Of a stretch of DNA of 52,029 bases, positions 49,958 through 52,029 are shown in pieces. The notes under the pieces were generated by a model, which saw nothing but the letters and a program-made list of their open reading frames with translations, was not told the DNA's origin and made no database searches. The DNA is taken from the NCBI GenBank assembly GCA_964652975.1, contig CAZZCN010000011.1, positions 1-52,029 of the forward strand, given 5' to 3'. The stretch's first letter is position 1; each line of letters opens with the position of its first letter. The position numbers and the translations under genes were made by a program. The stretch comes from CAZZCN01 sp964652975. Lineage in GTDB: Bacteria > Bacillota > Clostridia > Saccharofermentanales > UBA5734.

Positions 49958-52029
49958 CTATTTTTGTTCAGGGGGTATTGTTTCAGTTCTTCCATCGGGA
50001 TGTTTGATATTTATTGTGCCATCTTTTTGGACAAAGACTGATGTACCATCAGTTTTAACAATAGTCGTTGTGCCGTCTGGATGAGCTGTCCAAACCGTTC
50101 CGTCAGGTTGTGTTGCAGTACCGCTTCCATCGGGATTAGCATGTAGCTTGGTTCCATCTGCTCCTACTGCGTCATTGCTTCCGTCAGGGTTGGCTGTCGC
50201 CGATGAGCCATCGGGGTATTTTTCAGTATAGCTCCCGTCAGCTCCGATTGTTGCACTTCCTTCAGGACCGGTATACACAGCACTTCCATCCGGATTTACC
50301 GTTGCCTTCTCGCCCGCCTCGTTTGTTATAGTTGTTACTCCGGTATTGGGATCGATGTTTACTGTTCTTCCATCAGGAAGTTTTAGGTTGGCACCAATCA
50401 CCTCTCCATCAGGTCCAATCGTTGCTGAGTCACCTCCTGGCAATACAGCATCAATTGTGCCGTCACTATTGATAATAACTTTTGTTCCATCCGCTAATGT
50501 TCCCTCGCCTGTAGTTAAACCATCGGGAGTCATTTTTATATTAATGCCTTCAAATTTTGTTGTCATTGTGCCGTCGGGAGCAACATTTATTGGTGAACCG
50601 TCAGGCATTGTTCCTCCGGTAAGGTTTCCATCCGGTCCATAAGTTCCGGTGGCACCATTTGGCAATGTTTTAGATACAAGCTTGTCGTTGGCATCATAAG
50701 TCTTTGTAGTTCCGTCAGGGTCTTTCGTTATCATACCACCGTCGGTTGTCAATGTTGTTGAACTGCCGTCAGGCTGAGAGACCGTTTGAGAACCGTCGGT
50801 GTTAACAGTTGTTGTAGATCCATCCGGATTGCTCTGAACAGCTGTTCCATCAGGGTTTTCAACCAAAACAGCCCCGTTTGGTTTGACTGTGGTAACAACT
50901 CCGTCTGGTGTTTGAGTAGAAGTTGATCCATCCGGATTGTTCTGAACAGCAGTTCCATCAGGGTAAACCGTGGTATCAGTACCATCAGGACTATGAATCA
51001 TTTGAGTGCCGTCAGGTAATTTTATTGCGGTTGTTCCATCTGGCATAGTTGCAGTCTTGGATCCGTCAGTATTAACTGTTACAACTGAGCCGTCTGGCAA
51101 TGTATTTGTAACCGTGCCGTCAGGATTATTAACAGTTACCGTTCCTTCGGGATATATGACTGTTCCATCAGGCATTTGTGTTGTGGTATATCCATTGGGG
51201 TCTGTATAAACTGTGGTTCCGTCAGGACTCGTTATTGTAACCCCTCCATCAGGGTCTGTTTCTGTCTTTGTTCCATCAGGACCAATTGCAGTTGTCGTAC
51301 CATCCGGGGCCGTACTTACAGTCGTTCCATCACCTGCTGTTACTGTTCCGTCTGGATTGACCGTGGTGGTTGTTCCATCTGGAGTTGTTGTTGTGACTGA
51401 ACCATCAGGGTTGTTTGTGGTGGTTGTTCCGTCAGGACTTGTGATTGTTGATGTCCCATCAGGATTTTCTACTGTTACTGTGCCATCAGGGCCAACCGTT
51501 GCAGTTGTACCATCAGAACCGGTGGTGGTCACAGATCCATCGATACCCGTTGTTGTGGTTGTTCCGTCAGGACTGGAAATAGTTGTTGATCCATCAGAAT
51601 TCTCCACTGTTACTGTTCCATCAGGAGAAACTGTTGCGGTTGAACCATCAGTACCAGTAGTAATAACAGATCCATCTTGAGTTGTTGTAGTTATTGTTCC
51701 ATCCGGATCTAATGTTGTTATTGACCCGTCCAGCCCGGTGGTCGTTATAGACCCATCGGAATTGTTTGTGGTGGTTGTTCCGTCAGGACTTGTGATTGTT
51801 GATGTCCCATCAGGATTTTCTACTGTTACTGTTCCGTCAGGAGAAACCGTTGCAGTTGTACCATCAGAACCGGTAGTGGATATAGAGCCGTCGGGGTTTT
51901 CTACTGTAATAGTTCCATCCGGACTGGTTGTAGTGGTCGTTCCATCGGGTGCTATATTAACAGTTGTTCCGTCGTCACCTGTGGCTGTTGAGCCTGCAGG
52001 TGTGGATTCGGTTGTTCCGTCAGGGTATG
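49958..52029 (-). CDS. Giant PDG-repeat protein, partial (N-terminus off the right edge)
   Basis: At least 690 codons form one open frame that continues beyond the window. Nearly the whole protein is a nine-residue repeat of type P-D-G-T-x-T-x-x-x (for example PDGTTTTVN, PDGTVTVEN), more regular upstream and more degenerate from about 50,650 downward. It ends GRTETIPPEQK without a sorting signal or membrane helix. Short Asp-Gly beta-turn repeats rich in Thr suggest an extended beta structure such as a solenoid, probably extracellular. An ATG at 51607 lies inside repeats and is not the likely start. No function is assigned; the small helical gene follows it. Confidence 0.85.
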   Translation of the reverse strand, partial: YPDGTTESTPAGSTATGDDGTTVNIAPDGTTTTTSPDGTITVENPDGSISTTGSDGTTATVSPDGTVTVENPDGTSTITSPDGTTTTNNSDGSITTTGLDGSITTLDPDGTITTTTQDGSVITTGTDGSTATVSPDGTVTVENSDGSTTISSPDGTTTTTGIDGSVTTTGSDGTTATVGPDGTVTVENPDGTSTITSPDGTTTTNNPDGSVTTTTPDGTTTTVNPDGTVTAGDGTTVSTAPDGTTTAIGPDGTKTETDPDGGVTITSPDGTTVYTDPNGYTTTQMPDGTVIYPEGTVTVNNPDGTVTNTLPDGSVVTVNTDGSKTATMPDGTTAIKLPDGTQMIHSPDGTDTTVYPDGTAVQNNPDGSTSTQTPDGVVTTVKPNGAVLVENPDGTAVQSNPDGSTTTVNTDGSQTVSQPDGSSTTLTTDGGMITKDPDGTTKTYDANDKLVSKTLPNGATGTYGPDGNLTGGTMPDGSPINVAPDGTMTTKFEGINIKMTPDGLTTGEGTLADGTKVIINSDGTIDAVLPGGDSATIGPDGEVIGANLKLPDGRTVNIDPNTGVTTITNEAGEKATVNPDGSAVYTGPEGSATIGADGSYTEKYPDGSSATANPDGSNDAVGADGTKLHANPDGSGTATQPDGTVWTAHPDGTTTIVKTDGTSVFVQKDGTINIKHPDGRTETIPPEQK
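49958..52029 (-). repeat. 27-bp coding tandem repeats, with a longer-range 351-bp duplication
   Basis: The 27-nt unit encodes nine residues. A segment of about 70 nt beginning TTGTTTGTGGTGGTTG at 51411 recurs exactly at 51762. The distance is 351 bp, exactly 13 units, and similarity continues beyond it. This shows recent block duplication in register with the unit. Confidence 0.85.

Noticed and set aside
51213..51680. Long plus-strand frame of VPSG-type repeats opposite the PDG gene
   Set aside because: It is a by-product of the 27-bp periodicity, which keeps the opposite strand open; the minus frame has the consistent stop, downstream gene and repeat conservation.
49958..52029. CRISPR array or non-coding satellite
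   Set aside because: The 27-bp units are contiguous with no unique spacers, vary at synonymous positions and keep one open frame.

Overview
The window looks like chromosome of an anaerobic, fermentative Firmicute of class Clostridia. The grounds are an AT-rich sequence with strong AGGAGG-type ribosome binding sites, a pyruvate:ferredoxin oxidoreductase, cofactor-independent phosphoglycerate mutase, long-form HPF, Veg, an ECF folate transporter under a tetrahydrofolate riboswitch, and PcrA. I cannot name a species. No rRNA, tRNA, insertion sequence, CRISPR array or phage gene was found. Two genes run off the edges: nifJ on the left and a repeat protein on the right.

Layout. (1) 1-7.0 kb, minus strand: lower glycolysis and pyruvate oxidation (a single-frame pgk-tpiA fusion, gpmI, nifJ). 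(2) 7.6-8.4 kb: a HAD-IIA phosphatase preceded by three degenerate operator-like repeats. (3) 8.4-17.2 kb, minus strand: a compact run of a uridine-kinase-like gene, a complete Wadjet system (jetA-jetB-jetC-jetD) and hflX. hflX overlaps jetD by 4 nt, and jetA has no canonical start codon next to its ribosome binding site. (4) 17.4-21.5 kb: an accessory stretch with an Rnl5-type RNA ligase, a truncated DNA methyltransferase, a SEC-C protein and an XRE regulator. (5) 21.6-24.2 kb: folT with its riboswitch, and a GT-C membrane glycosyltransferase. (6) 24.2-33.6 kb: a sugar or polyol cluster with rhaA, an Rpe/AlsE-like epimerase, two zinc dehydrogenases, a TIM-barrel isomerase, DeoR and AraC regulators, a UroD-like protein and an EamA transporter. 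(7) 33.6-38.1 kb: pcrA, a GtrB-like glycosyltransferase and hpf. (8) 38.1-38.8 kb: a gene-free stretch with two strong hairpins. (9) 38.8-44.3 kb, minus strand: two membrane-anchored RCC1 propeller proteins with oppositely charged cytoplasmic tails, plus a GT2 glycosyltransferase. (10) 44.6-49.6 kb: an SRAP protein, a Crp/Fnr regulator divergent from a 2[4Fe-4S] protein, veg, and a beta-lactamase-fold serine hydrolase. (11) 49.6 kb to the end: a small helical protein and a very long protein made of nine-residue PDG repeats.

Two themes cut across the regions. First, several normally compact proteins (HflX, the uridine-kinase-like protein, SRAP, the GT-C enzyme, PcrA, the ferredoxin-like protein) carry hydrophilic low-complexity inserts. 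Some of these are encoded by visible short tandem repeats, so this genome seems to tolerate or generate repeat-driven loop expansion. Second, the best-defined defence locus is the Wadjet operon, which cleaves plasmid DNA in characterised relatives. Its flanking kinase and hflX genes look co-transcribed with it. The least explained loci are the RCC1 pair and the PDG-repeat protein with its small helical partner.
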